Source of the DNA: Pseudomonadota bacterium
GTDB lineage: Bacteria > Myxococcota_A > UBA796 > SXON01
Assembly: GCA_030685065.1 (NCBI GenBank)
Contig: JAUXQH010000151.1
Location: 52,887 to 116,886, forward strand
Direction: 5' to 3'
Length of the DNA: 64,000 nucleotides
Shown: positions 8,909 through 17,829 of the stretch, piece after piece
How positions within the stretch are numbered: the stretch's first letter is position 1
Layout of the letters: each line of letters starts with the position of its first letter
The notes under the pieces: model-generated
Seen by the model: the letters and a program-made list of their open reading frames with translations, nothing else
What the model was told of the DNA's origin: nothing
Database searches by the model: none
Program-made: the position numbers and the translations under genes

Positions 8909-10420
8909 ATGTCCTTCCTCGCAAACCTCCTTCTGCCGGCCGCATGGCTCGCCACCCACACGGGCGCGCTCGCCTGGATCGCGGCGCACTACACCCACGT
9001 GGATCGGCGCTTCGAGGCGCTGCTGTTTGTCGGGGTCGCCGTGCTGGCGTGGCGACGCTTCGGGGGCCCCCTCCCCGCGCTGCGCCGGCTCGCCACGCCG
9101 GCCACCCCCGCGCCCGCGCCGCTCGCGCTGTTCGCCGCCTGCATCGTGACCGAGCTGTTGCTCGCGCGCTGGCTCGACCTGCACCTCGTGCGCGCGTCCG
9201 CGTTCGTGCTCGGCGGCTACGCGCTCGTGGGGCTGTACGCTCCCCCAGCCACATGGCGGGCGGGGCTCCCGTGGATCGGGCTCCTCACGCTCACCCTCCC
9301 CTTCGGCGCCTTCTCCGAGGTCTACCTCGGCTTCCCCGCGCGGCTGTTCACCGCGGGCCTGGTCCGGGACGGCCTCGACTTCCTCGGGATCGCGAGCCTC
9401 TCGCGGGACACCATCCTCGTGCTCGATCGGCCGGGCGGGACCGCGGCCGTACAGATCGACGCGCCATGCGCCGGCGTTCGCAGCCTGTGGTCCGCCGGGG
9501 TGTTCCTGCTCGCCGCGGCGTGCGTGGAGGGGCGTCGGCTCGACCGTTGGTTCGGCGCGGCCGTCGTCGTGACCGGGGGACTGCTCCTCGCGGCGAACAC
9601 GCTCCGCGTCGCCACCCTCGTGGTGCTCGGCGCGGTGCTCGACGCGCCCGCCATCGCGTCCGCGGTGCACGTTCCGCTCGGCCTCCTCGGTTTTGCCTGG
9701 GCGGCCGCCGCGGGGTGGCTGGTCCTGCGCCAGGGCCCAGGCACCACCGGAGCCGCCGCGCCGTCGCCTGCCAGCCCGACGCCCGTCCCGGGCCTCGCCC
9801 CCCTGCTCGCGGCGAGCCTGGTCGCGCTCGCGACGCTCGTCCCCTCGCCTCCCACCGCGCCGGCCGCCGCACTCCCCTTCACGCTCGCCCTCCCCGACCA
9901 CCTCGAGGCGACCCCGTTCGTCGCGACCGCGATCGCGCCCATCCCGGCGGAGGTCGACTACTTCGCCGGGGTGGACGTGCCACCCCCCGCGAAGTGGCGG
10001 TTCACATCCGTCGGACGCTCGAGCCTCGCCGGAACGCTGCTGGTCGTCCCCTCGCGCGCGTGGCGCGCCCACCACCTGCCATCCGCCTGCCTCCTGGGGC
10101 AGGGGCACACGGTGGAGGGGCCGTGGACCGTCGCGATCGCCCCCTCGTTCGACGTGCGCGTCGCGCGGGTGGACGACGGCGCGGCCACGGCGGTGTGGTG
10201 GTTCCAGGCCCCCGGCCGCACCACGGAGGACCTCTCCGTCCGCACCTGGGCCGCGCTGTCGGGCGCCGAGGACCGCTGGGTGCTCGTCTCCATGCTCCTC
10301 GAGGGCACGATCGCCCCCCTCACCCTCGATCCCCTCGTCCGCGCGCTCCACCGCTCGGTCCACGCCGGGCTCGACCCCACCGCCCAGGAGGCCGCATGCG
10401 CGCCATCCGTACCCTCGTGA
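8909..10420 (+). CDS. xrtO: exosortase (XrtO-like)
   Basis: This is a polytopic membrane transpeptidase of the exosortase/archaeosortase family. It is expected to cleave PEP-CTERM tails at the outer face of the inner membrane. The product is 503 aa. The catalytic triad is recognisable: Cys187 in APCAGVRSLW, Arg233 in NTLRVATL and His254 in VHVPLGLLGF, on successive hydrophobic helices in roughly residues 1-275. A periplasmic C-terminal domain of about 160 residues follows, similar in placement to the EpsI-type extensions fused to some exosortases. The ATG at 8909 begins the hydrophobic N-terminus; the longer open frame upstream adds only non-membrane residues. The next gene overlaps it by 25 bp and encodes a PEP-CTERM integral membrane protein, the expected partner of exosortase O. 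The subtype rests on that neighbour more than on sequence comparison. Confidence 0.87.
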   Translation: MSFLANLLLPAAWLATHTGALAWIAAHYTHVDRRFEALLFVGVAVLAWRRFGGPLPALRRLATPATPAPAPLALFAACIVTELLLARWLDLHLVRASAFVLGGYALVGLYAPPATWRAGLPWIGLLTLTLPFGAFSEVYLGFPARLFTAGLVRDGLDFLGIASLSRDTILVLDRPGGTAAVQIDAPCAGVRSLWSAGVFLLAAACVEGRRLDRWFGAAVVVTGGLLLAANTLRVATLVVLGAVLDAPAIASAVHVPLGLLGFAWAAAAGWLVLRQGPGTTGAAAPSPASPTPVPGLAPLLAASLVALATLVPSPPTAPAAALPFTLALPDHLEATPFVATAIAPIPAEVDYFAGVDVPPPAKWRFTSVGRSSLAGTLLVVPSRAWRAHHLPSACLLGQGHTVEGPWTVAIAPSFDVRVARVDDGAATAVWWFQAPGRTTEDLSVRTWAALSGAEDRWVLVSMLLEGTIAPLTLDPLVRALHRSVHAGLDPTAQEAACAPSVPS

Positions 10421-13245
10421 TCCAGGTGGTTCCACAGCTCCTGTTCTGGAGCTGGAACCTGCTGTTCGCCTGCATCGTCGTGGTCTGGCTCCCCCCGCTC
10501 GCGACGGCGCTGGCGGTCGAGGCCTGGCACGGGGCGCTGCCGTGGGACCTCGCCGCGGTCTCGTTCGGCATCCTCGCCTCCCCCTTCCTCGCGATCGCGG
10601 CGTGGGTGCCGATCCGCGCCGCGCCCGGGAAGGTCTTCCGGCTCCTCTTCGGCATCGAAGGGCCGCTCCTGCTGGCCGCGCTTGTCCGCCTCACGCTCCT
10701 GCGCGAGGTCACGCCGAGCGTCGCGTACCTCCTGCTGGTCGTCGGCCTGGCCGGCTTCGTGCTCGCGCTCGATTTGTATCGGCGGCGCACGTCCCCCCTC
10801 TCCCTTCCCGAGCTGGCGGGCCACGCCGTGCTGCTCGTGACCGCTGGTTGGTTCGGCGCGGCGCTGTCCTTCTACGTTCCGCCGGTGGTCGCAGAGTTGG
10901 TTTCTCTCGCCGGCGAGCTCGTCGAGGGGTTCTTCCGGCTCAATTGGATCGGCGAGCTGAGGTTCCTCCCCGGGGCGATGGTGTTCGTCTCCTTCGGGCT
11001 CCTGGCGATGTCGCTCTTCGCCGTGCTCCCAATCGCCTTCTTCAGCATCTACCTCGGCACATTCAGGCGGCTGTACCGGGAGACGATGGCCCGCTCCGGG
11101 GCCGCGCAAACGCTGATGGCAGCGGCGGCCGGTGTAACCCTCACGCTCGCGCCGCTGGTGGCGCTCGACCGCCACCCCCAGGTCCAAGCCTTCGCGCGCC
11201 TCGAGGCCCCGCCCACCGACGATGCCGCGCGCCGCGCTCTCCTCGCCGACGCGGACACCCTGCGCGACGGGCTGCTGAACGCCTACCTCGCGAAGTATCG
11301 ATATTGGACGAGCACCGGAGAGGCGAACCACATCGCGGTGATGTACGGGAACCCGGATCGGTGGCGCTCGCGCGCGTCCCGCTACGAGGCCGGTCGCCCC
11401 GAGCAGCCGGGGAGCGGCACCCTCGCCGACCGCGCCCAGGACCTCTACAACCTGCTCACCCGGCCCTTCGTGTACCAGGGTGAGAGCCTCGCGGAGGACC
11501 GCAAGCGGGCCGCGGATCTCTACGCGCGCTTCTTCGACCTCCCAATCCAGAAGGGAGAGCGGGATCCCGTGAGCCAGGCGCTGAACGCCACGTGGGACCG
11601 CTCCACGGTCGAGGCGGGGCTGCTCGACGTGAACGGAGAGAAGGTACACCTGACCCGCCAGGAGCTCGCCGTCACCGTGTCGGGTGACGTCGCGACGGTC
11701 CAACTCGACGAGGTGTACCGGAACGAGACCCTCGATCAGCAGGAGATCTTCTACTTCTTCACGCTCCCCGAGTCCGCCGCCGTCACCGGGCTGTGGCTCT
11801 CGGATGACCCCGCCTCGCCCGAGAAGTATCCGGGCGTGTTCGCCCCCCGCGGCGCGGCGCAACAGGTGTACCTCGAGCAGCGCCGGGAGCGTCGGGATCC
11901 CGCGTTGTTGGAGCAGGTCGGGCCGCGCCAATACCGCCTCCGCGCGTTCCCGATCCTGCCGCGCGCCAGCGCCGATGCACAGGGAGCGCCGCTGTCCGTG
12001 CGCCTCACCTACACGACGCTCGTCGGCGCGGCCGGCGTCCCCCTCCCCCGCCTCCTCGAGCGCCGGAACGTGTATTGGGACGCGCGCACCGAGCGCGTGG
12101 GCATGGCGATGACCGCGCCGGGACTGTTCGACGTGCCGACCCCGGGGGCCGAGCCGGGCGGCCCGTGGCTCCCGGCGTCCGCCGGTCCGGAGGCAGGCGC
12201 CGCTCCCCAGCCCCACCGCGCGACGTTGGGTGGTGGGCTGGTCGTGACCGCGACCCCCGACACCGGCACCCGGGCGATCCCGAGCGGCCATCGGTACGCG
12301 ATCGTGCTGGATCGCTCCTACTCCATGCGCGCCCACGCCGAGTCGGCCACCCAGTCCCTCGCGTACCTGCGCGACGTGGTGGCTCCGCGGAACGACCTCG
12401 ACGTGTTCGTCACCGCCGGCTGGAGCGCGGGCGATCCGGTTCGGATGGACACCGTGCCGACCGAAGCCGACCTGCTCTGGTTCGGCAGCATCGAGCCGCA
12501 CGAGATGCTCGCGCAATACGACTCGCTGCGCGCGGGCCAGCGGTACGACGCGGTGCTCCTCCTCACGGACGCGGGCACCTACGACCTCGCGGTGACGGAC
12601 CCGCCGCCGATCCCCGACGCCGGAGGGCCGCTGTGGATGGTGCACCTGGGCGGGGCGCTCGCCCCCGCCTACGACGACGCACTGCTCGAGGCCATCCAGG
12701 GGAGCCGCGGGGGTGTCGCCACGTCGGTGCCGGAGGTCATCGGGCGTCTCGCGGTGTGGGAAGCCGAGGGCGCGGGAGTGGACGCGCTCGACGGCTACCT
12801 CTGGCGCGTGGAGGCCTCGGGAGCCGGCCCCGCCAGCGCCGAGGACACGGAGGACACCACGTTCGCCGCCCTCGCCGCGCGACGCTACGTCCTGCACCAG
12901 GCGCGCACGGCGGACATGGCGTCGGTCGCCAACCTCGACGCCGCCCATTCGGTGGCGAAGGCCGCGCGCGTGGTGACGCCCTACAGCTCGCTGCTCGCGC
13001 TCGTCGACGAGGCCCAACGCAAGCGCCTCGCGGAGCTGGAGGCCCAGGAAGACCGCTTCACGCGGGAAGCCGAGTCGGGGGTCGAGCTCCTCACCGCGCC
13101 CTCCGATCCGTTCTCCGTCACCGCGGTTCCCGAGCCCGAGGAATGGCTGCTGATGCTACTGGGGACCACCATGCTCCTCACGATTCAACGCCGCCGTTCG
13201 CCGCCGGCTTCCACTCCCGGGTCCGCGGATGGGAACCCATGCTGA
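10396..13245 (+). CDS. PEP-CTERM integral membrane protein with VIT and VWA-like domains
   Basis: The product is 949 aa. About seven hydrophobic helices fill residues 1-275. An extracytoplasmic region with a VIT domain follows at about 410-545, then a VWA-like domain from about 630 (AIVLDRSYSM, a degenerate DxSxS metal site). The C-terminus has the sorting signal VPEPEEW, a hydrophobic helix and an Arg cluster at about residues 910-936. Most PEP-CTERM proteins are exported and have a single tail helix; a polytopic one matches the rare PEP-CTERM integral membrane family thought to have its own exosortase. Translation is coupled to xrtO by a 25-bp overlap and to the zinc-ribbon gene by a 7-bp overlap. 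The natural inference is that the adjacent exosortase processes this single dedicated substrate. The biological role is unknown. Confidence 0.87.
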   Translation: MRAIRTLVIQVVPQLLFWSWNLLFACIVVVWLPPLATALAVEAWHGALPWDLAAVSFGILASPFLAIAAWVPIRAAPGKVFRLLFGIEGPLLLAALVRLTLLREVTPSVAYLLLVVGLAGFVLALDLYRRRTSPLSLPELAGHAVLLVTAGWFGAALSFYVPPVVAELVSLAGELVEGFFRLNWIGELRFLPGAMVFVSFGLLAMSLFAVLPIAFFSIYLGTFRRLYRETMARSGAAQTLMAAAAGVTLTLAPLVALDRHPQVQAFARLEAPPTDDAARRALLADADTLRDGLLNAYLAKYRYWTSTGEANHIAVMYGNPDRWRSRASRYEAGRPEQPGSGTLADRAQDLYNLLTRPFVYQGESLAEDRKRAADLYARFFDLPIQKGERDPVSQALNATWDRSTVEAGLLDVNGEKVHLTRQELAVTVSGDVATVQLDEVYRNETLDQQEIFYFFTLPESAAVTGLWLSDDPASPEKYPGVFAPRGAAQQVYLEQRRERRDPALLEQVGPRQYRLRAFPILPRASADAQGAPLSVRLTYTTLVGAAGVPLPRLLERRNVYWDARTERVGMAMTAPGLFDVPTPGAEPGGPWLPASAGPEAGAAPQPHRATLGGGLVVTATPDTGTRAIPSGHRYAIVLDRSYSMRAHAESATQSLAYLRDVVAPRNDLDVFVTAGWSAGDPVRMDTVPTEADLLWFGSIEPHEMLAQYDSLRAGQRYDAVLLLTDAGTYDLAVTDPPPIPDAGGPLWMVHLGGALAPAYDDALLEAIQGSRGGVATSVPEVIGRLAVWEAEGAGVDALDGYLWRVEASGAGPASAEDTEDTTFAALAARRYVLHQARTADMASVANLDAAHSVAKAARVVTPYSSLLALVDEAQRKRLAELEAQEDRFTREAESGVELLTAPSDPFSVTAVPEPEEWLLMLLGTTMLLTIQRRRSPPASTPGSADGNPC

Positions 13246-14003
13246 ACGTCGAGGTCCGCCGGTGTGCCGCGTGCGGGGCGGCGGCGTCGATCTGCGTCGC
13301 CAACTTTCAGGAGACCCAGCTCCTCGGGCTCGTCCGCACCGGACGCATCGCCAAGCGGTCGTTCGTCTGCCAGGCCTGCGGCGCGCGCTTCGACCGCCCC
13401 GTAGGGTGGGGGCGGGTGGTCCTCGTCTGCCTCTCGGGCGGAGCCGGCCTGGGGTTCGTCGTCATCGGGCTCGCGTATGGGCTCCACTCCGACCCGGGGG
13501 GCGGGCCAGGCCTGCGGCTCGGCGGCCTCGCCTGCGCGGGAATCGCGGCCCTCCAATTTCCGGCGACCGTCGCCTGGAGCCTCCTCCCCTCCTGGCGGGC
13601 GGCCCGGAACCCCGTCGTCCCCGGCGCCCCGATCCCGCCGCTCCGCTTTCCCCTCACCGTCCCGTTGCGCCGGTGCACGGCCGGCCACCCCGCGCCGTGC
13701 GTGGAGCTCACGGAGCACCAGTCCTACGGGCTCTACCTCGGCACGTCCTTCACCCACCAGTGCCCCATCTGCGAGGAGCGCTTCCTCGTGGAGTCACGGT
13801 GGAGCGCCGTCTTCGGCTTCGTCGGAGGGCTGGTGTTCGCCGCGCTGGGCGTCGGCATGCTCTCGACCGCGGGCGGACAGGGCGCGGGCGCGTGGGTGTG
13901 CGCCAGCCTCGTCCTCGCCGCCGGGGCCGCGATGAGCGCGCTGTTCGCCTACGAGAGCCTCTCGGGGCGGCGACACCCCGTGGTGGCGCCGGCGGGATCG
14001 TGA
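13239..14003 (+). CDS. zinc-ribbon, four-helix membrane protein of the exosortase operon
   Basis: The product is 254 aa. Two CxxC-type metal-binding clusters are present near the N-terminus (CAAC and CQAC). A second set follows after residue 145 (CTAGHPAPC and CPIC). Pairs of hydrophobic helices lie after each ribbon, so the protein looks like a tandem duplication of a ribbon plus two-helix unit. The ATG at 13239 overlaps the end of the PEP-CTERM gene by 7 bp. The arrangement suggests a third component or regulator of the exosortase/VIT system. I do not recognise a named family. Confidence 0.8.
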   Translation: MLNVEVRRCAACGAAASICVANFQETQLLGLVRTGRIAKRSFVCQACGARFDRPVGWGRVVLVCLSGGAGLGFVVIGLAYGLHSDPGGGPGLRLGGLACAGIAALQFPATVAWSLLPSWRAARNPVVPGAPIPPLRFPLTVPLRRCTAGHPAPCVELTEHQSYGLYLGTSFTHQCPICEERFLVESRWSAVFGFVGGLVFAALGVGMLSTAGGQGAGAWVCASLVLAAGAAMSALFAYESLSGRRHPVVAPAGS

Positions 14004-14056
14004 GCCCTGCCTACTTGGGGAGGCCCAGCCGTCCCCCTCGCGCCTCGTGATAGGCC

Positions 14057-15616
14057 GTGCGGGTGTTTCTTGCCCTGCTCTCCTCCGGCTGCCTGCTGAT
14101 CTCGGACGAGGAGCTCGCGGGACGCCTCGCGGATCTCGACCAGGACGGATTCGTGGGCTCGGCCCACGGTGGCGCCGATTGCGACGATGAGGACCCCGCC
14201 GTACACCCCCTCGCCGACGAGATCTGCGGCGATGGGGCCGACGGCGACTGTGACGGCGATCCGGAAGACTGCCGGCTCGGCCCGGCGACCACCCTCGCGG
14301 ATGCCGACGCCGAGCTCTTCAGCGAGGTGCCGGGAGAGGCCGCGGGGAGCATCGTCGTGATGGCCGGGGATGTCGATGACGACGGCTACGGCGACGTGCT
14401 GGTGGGAGCGGTGTACTCGGACGAGCGCGGCGAGCACGCGGGCCTGGTCTACCTCGTGCGCGGGCCGCTCGAGGGCAGCAGGGGCCTCGGGACGGCCACG
14501 GCGCGGTTCCTCGGCGAGGAGGCGGGCGCGCTCGCCGGGATGGCCGCGGAGGGCGCGGGGGACGTCAACGGAGATGGCCGCGCGGACCTCCTCGTCGGCT
14601 CGCCGGGGGTGAACGCCGGCGGCGAGCAGGCCGGCGCGGCCTACGTCCTCTACGGGCCGCAGGAGGGGGACATCGACCTCGCGTCGGCCGACGCCCGAAT
14701 CCTCGGGGATCTGCCGTGGGACGCGATCGGATACGACCTCGCCGCCGCGGGGGACCTCGACGGGGACGGCCTCGCCGACGTGATCGTGGGGGCCGGGGTC
14801 GCCGACGTCGACGGCCTCGAGGACAGTGGCGCGGCCTGCGTGTTCTCCGGACCGGTCGTGGGAGAGCACCGCCTGTCCGAGGCCGCGGCCTGCCTCGCGG
14901 GCCCGGTGAGCTTCGCCCGGGCGGGCGGGAACGTCTCGGGCCCGGGCGACGTGGACGGAGATGGCTTCGACGACCTGTGGGTGGCCGGCATGAACATGCC
15001 GCGCGAGCCGGGCGGGGAGCTCGGCGTGGGCGCGGCCTGGCTGGTCTACGGACCGGTCGCCGGGCGCATCGATCCGGCGGACGCGGACGCCGTCCTGTAC
15101 GGCGAGGCGGTCGGCGACAGCTTCGGGACGGACCTCGCGGGCGCGGGCGACGTAGACAAGGACGGCTACGCCGACCTGTTGGCGCTCTCCTGGGGAGCGG
15201 ATCGCGGCGGTACGAATGCCGGCGCGGCCTACCTCGTCCGCGGGCCCCTCCACGGGGAGGCAGAGGCCGCCGACGCCGACGTCGTCTGGTCCGGATCGGC
15301 GGAGTCCCCCCTCCATCCACAGGTACGGCCCGCGGGAGACCTGGACGCGGACGGCTGGCCCGACGTCGTGATCAGCTCCGGGCGCGATCGGCAAGGCGGC
15401 ACCGACGCGGGGGCGGCGTTCGTGTTCTACGGGCCGCTGCTCCAGCGGGGAGAGCCCCGTACCCTGCTCGGTGTCGCCCCTGGAGACCTCGCCGGCTGGT
15501 CTGTCGAGGGGCGCCAGGACGTGGATGGGGACGGCGTCGACGACCTGCTGGTGGGGGGCTGGGGCGTCGGGGAGGAGGCCGGGGCGGCCTGGCTCGTGCT
15601 GGGCGAGTCCCGTTGA
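14057..15616 (+). CDS. FG-GAP repeat lipoprotein with MopE-type metal-binding motif
   Basis: The product is 519 aa from a GTG start. MRVFLALLSSGC looks like a lipoprotein signal with lipobox SSGC. Residues about 25-65 hold a MopE-type motif rich in Asp and Cys (LDQDGF, ADCDDEDP, EICGDGADGDCDG), typical of surface calcium- or copper-binding proteins. About seven FG-GAP/integrin-alpha-like blades follow, each with a DxDxDGxxD calcium loop such as GDVDGDGFDDLWV, spaced about 60-65 residues apart; this predicts a seven-bladed beta-propeller on the cell surface. The next gene overlaps its stop by 1 bp. A similar propeller protein lies at 47640. Confidence 0.85.
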   Translation: MRVFLALLSSGCLLISDEELAGRLADLDQDGFVGSAHGGADCDDEDPAVHPLADEICGDGADGDCDGDPEDCRLGPATTLADADAELFSEVPGEAAGSIVVMAGDVDDDGYGDVLVGAVYSDERGEHAGLVYLVRGPLEGSRGLGTATARFLGEEAGALAGMAAEGAGDVNGDGRADLLVGSPGVNAGGEQAGAAYVLYGPQEGDIDLASADARILGDLPWDAIGYDLAAAGDLDGDGLADVIVGAGVADVDGLEDSGAACVFSGPVVGEHRLSEAAACLAGPVSFARAGGNVSGPGDVDGDGFDDLWVAGMNMPREPGGELGVGAAWLVYGPVAGRIDPADADAVLYGEAVGDSFGTDLAGAGDVDKDGYADLLALSWGADRGGTNAGAAYLVRGPLHGEAEAADADVVWSGSAESPLHPQVRPAGDLDADGWPDVVISSGRDRQGGTDAGAAFVFYGPLLQRGEPRTLLGVAPGDLAGWSVEGRQDVDGDGVDDLLVGGWGVGEEAGAAWLVLGESR

Positions 15617-16464
15617 TGGTCCTCCTCCTCTCGCTCGTCGGCGTCGCGCTGGGGGAGTGCCCGGCGCATCCCGCGACGCTCGAAGACTCGCTCGATCGCG
15701 CGCAGCTCGCGTTCTCGCGGCTGGACGCGGCCGTTTTCGTGCGGGAGAGCGACGAGGTGATGCGCGAAGCCGGGTGCCTGGTCGAGCCGATCGCGCCGGC
15801 GGACGCCGCGCGCCTGCACCGGACCAGCGGGCTGCGCGAGTTCGTGTCGGGTCGCGAGGACACCGCGAGCGAGGCCTTCGCCGCCGCCCGCGCCATCGAG
15901 CCCACCTGGATGTTTCCGGAGAGCTTCGTCCCGCCGGACCACCCCATCCGCCGGCTCTACGACGACGCCCGCGCGAGCTCCCGGGCCGGCGTCGACGCCC
16001 CGCCTCCCGCCCTGGGCCACCTCGAGTTCGACGGCGTCGTGTCGCGACGGCGGCCCGCGGATCGCGCGACCCTGGCCGTGCTCGTCGGCCCCACGGGCGA
16101 GGTCACCGACAGCGCCTACCTATGGCCCGGAGACCCGCTGTTCGACTACCTGATCGCCGCCCCCGTCGCGGAGCCGGTCGATGCGCCCGTCGCGACGTTG
16201 CCCGGGCCCCTCCCCGCCTCCCCTCCCCGGCGCCGCCGGCCGACGCTCCCGCTGGCCCTGGTCGCGGGCGCCAGCGCCGTGGCCTCCGGCGCCTGCTACG
16301 CGATCGCCCTCGACACCTCCCAGACGTTCTGGACCCCCGGGGCCCCCGCGGCGGACCTTCCCGCGCTCCAGCAGCGTACCAACGTGCTGTATGTCACGTC
16401 GGTGGGGGCCGCCGTGCTGGCGTTGGGTACGGGCGTGGGGGCGGTCGTCAGCGGGGTCTGGTAG
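15616..16464 (+). CDS. exported protein with C-terminal membrane helices, unknown function
   Basis: The product is 282 aa, beginning at an ATG that shares one base with the TGA of the FG-GAP gene. A short signal peptide (MVLLLSLVGVALG) is followed by a helical, TPR-like region that ends near residue 125. A predicted beta-sandwich comes next, then a Pro-rich linker and two hydrophobic helices close to the C-terminus. This resembles tetratricopeptide envelope proteins found beside surface proteins in myxobacteria, but I do not recognise a specific family. Confidence 0.75.
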   Translation: MVLLLSLVGVALGECPAHPATLEDSLDRAQLAFSRLDAAVFVRESDEVMREAGCLVEPIAPADAARLHRTSGLREFVSGREDTASEAFAAARAIEPTWMFPESFVPPDHPIRRLYDDARASSRAGVDAPPPALGHLEFDGVVSRRRPADRATLAVLVGPTGEVTDSAYLWPGDPLFDYLIAAPVAEPVDAPVATLPGPLPASPPRRRRPTLPLALVAGASAVASGACYAIALDTSQTFWTPGAPAADLPALQQRTNVLYVTSVGAAVLALGTGVGAVVSGVW

Positions 16465-16485
16465 GCGCTGCGGCCAGTCGGACCC

Positions 16486-17055
16486 TTACGGCGAGGGCCG
16501 CGCCGGGAGCGCGGGAAGCTGCGCGTCGTCATAGACCGCGATCACGCGCACGTGGCGCCAGGTGCGGCCGAGGTGCTCCGCGGGCGCCTCGCGGGCGCCG
16601 ATCCCGTAGACCGCCGACCATGTGTGCGGGATGTAGAGCAGGTGCTGTTTGACGATCCACCGGGGAGCCTCGGCCCTCCGCGCCGAGAGCCCGTCGTTCC
16701 AATCCGAGCGCCACCAATCGCCCGCGCTGCCGACGGCCACGAGCCGGATGGTGCGCCCCCGCGACTCGAAGGCGAGCCGATCGAGGTAGGCGGTGAGGCG
16801 CTGGTACTGCGGCGAGCCACGGGTGATGTCGTCACTGTTCCAAGGAAAGAACAGGGTGATCTCCCCGGTGCCCTGCCGGCGCGCGAGCGAAACCAGCTCG
16901 TCGATGCCGGCGAGGCTGGACTCCTGGAGGTGGAGCAGCCGGTCGACCTTGTCGTCCACGCGGTCGATCTTCCGCTCCATCCGCGCGTGTTGGCGCATAC
17001 TCGCGGGCCCGCACGCGAGCCCCAGGAGCAAAAACAGGGCCAGCACAGGGCGCAT
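16486..17055 (-). CDS. OmpA-like lipoprotein
   Basis: The product is 189 aa. The signal MRPVLALFLLLGLACG carries lipobox GLAC. A coiled-coil segment follows at about residues 20-60 (ERKIDRVDDKVDRLL). The C-terminal domain has OmpA/MotB-like peptidoglycan-binding character: a beta strand with FFPWNSDDIT, a helix, then a strand and the NDGLSARRAE segment that corresponds to the conserved N-x-x-L-S-x-x-R-A motif. The overall size and lipid anchor resemble Pal-type proteins, but the domain is divergent. It is convergent with the gene ending at 16464. Confidence 0.65.
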   Translation of the reverse strand: MRPVLALFLLLGLACGPASMRQHARMERKIDRVDDKVDRLLHLQESSLAGIDELVSLARRQGTGEITLFFPWNSDDITRGSPQYQRLTAYLDRLAFESRGRTIRLVAVGSAGDWWRSDWNDGLSARRAEAPRWIVKQHLLYIPHTWSAVYGIGAREAPAEHLGRTWRHVRVIAVYDDAQLPALPARPSP

Positions 17056-17087
17056 CCACGGCAGCGTAACACCCCCTCTCTCGCGGT

Positions 17088-17795
17088 CTACTCCGGCTCC
17101 ACGCGGTAGGCGCAGTAGACCGAGACCTGTGCGACTTCATCCGCGACCAGCGTCACTCCGGGTGGGACCTCGCAGGCGGAGCCATCGGGCGCGACCACCG
17201 TGAGCGTGAGCGGGCCGGGGGCCACGTTGACGAACATGAGATCGTGTCGGTCCTCGTTGGTGAGGCTCTCGGGAACCCACTCCCCGACGGCCGCCTCCCG
17301 CCACGCGCCGGCGTTCTCCGCGGAGATCTCGACCGTTGCCCCGCCGATGCAACGCATGGTCGGATCCAGCGCGTCCACGAAGAGCAGGGCCCGGCCGGGC
17401 TCTACCTCTACTCCGACCGCCCCCAGCAGCTCGACCAGGCTCTGGAGGGTCCCGAGCCGTGTGGCGTAGCCGATAGCCCCCGACGCAGCCTCCACGGGGG
17501 CGATCCACGCCGCGAGCGGCACTCGGGTGTCCCCAGAGAAGCGGAGCGTGAGAAAGGGGACAGTCGTGTCGTCGTCGAAGGTCCATCGACCGTCGCCATC
17601 CGTCACGGCCGCGGCCGTGGGCCGTGCCATGTCCGAAACGTGAACACCCGCGATACCCACGTTGGTGTCGGGATCGCCCACGACACCGAACAGGGGCTCC
17701 CACTGCTCAGGGATGGAGATGCCGGTGTCCGGCTCGCTGTCGTCGGGCCCCCCACGCTCCGCCGTGCAACTCCCCAACAACAGCAGGACCCACAT
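17088..17795 (-). CDS. lipoprotein with carboxypeptidase-regulatory-like beta domain
   Basis: The product is 235 aa. The signal MWVLLLLGSCTAE has lipobox GSC. An acidic linker is followed by a segment (GVVGDPDTNVGIAGVHVSD, then AVTDGDGRWTF) typical of carboxypeptidase-regulatory/SdrD-B-type beta-sandwiches found in surface proteins. The C-terminal half has further beta-rich sequence with two widely spaced cysteines. It is tandem with the OmpA-like gene, 32 bp upstream of it. Confidence 0.75.
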   Translation of the reverse strand: MWVLLLLGSCTAERGGPDDSEPDTGISIPEQWEPLFGVVGDPDTNVGIAGVHVSDMARPTAAAVTDGDGRWTFDDDTTVPFLTLRFSGDTRVPLAAWIAPVEAASGAIGYATRLGTLQSLVELLGAVGVEVEPGRALLFVDALDPTMRCIGGATVEISAENAGAWREAAVGEWVPESLTNEDRHDLMFVNVAPGPLTLTVVAPDGSACEVPPGVTLVADEVAQVSVYCAYRVEPE

Positions 17796-17829
17796 GGGCT
17801 GGTCCTAGCCCGACAGGCTACGAAGGGCC

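Noticed and set aside
9958..13017. Very long open frame (over 1000 codons) on the minus strand opposite the exosortase operon
   Set aside because: Its translation is Arg/Gly/Glu/His-rich with no hydrophobic pattern, typical of the antisense of high-GC genes. The plus strand carries recognisable catalytic motifs and membrane helices.
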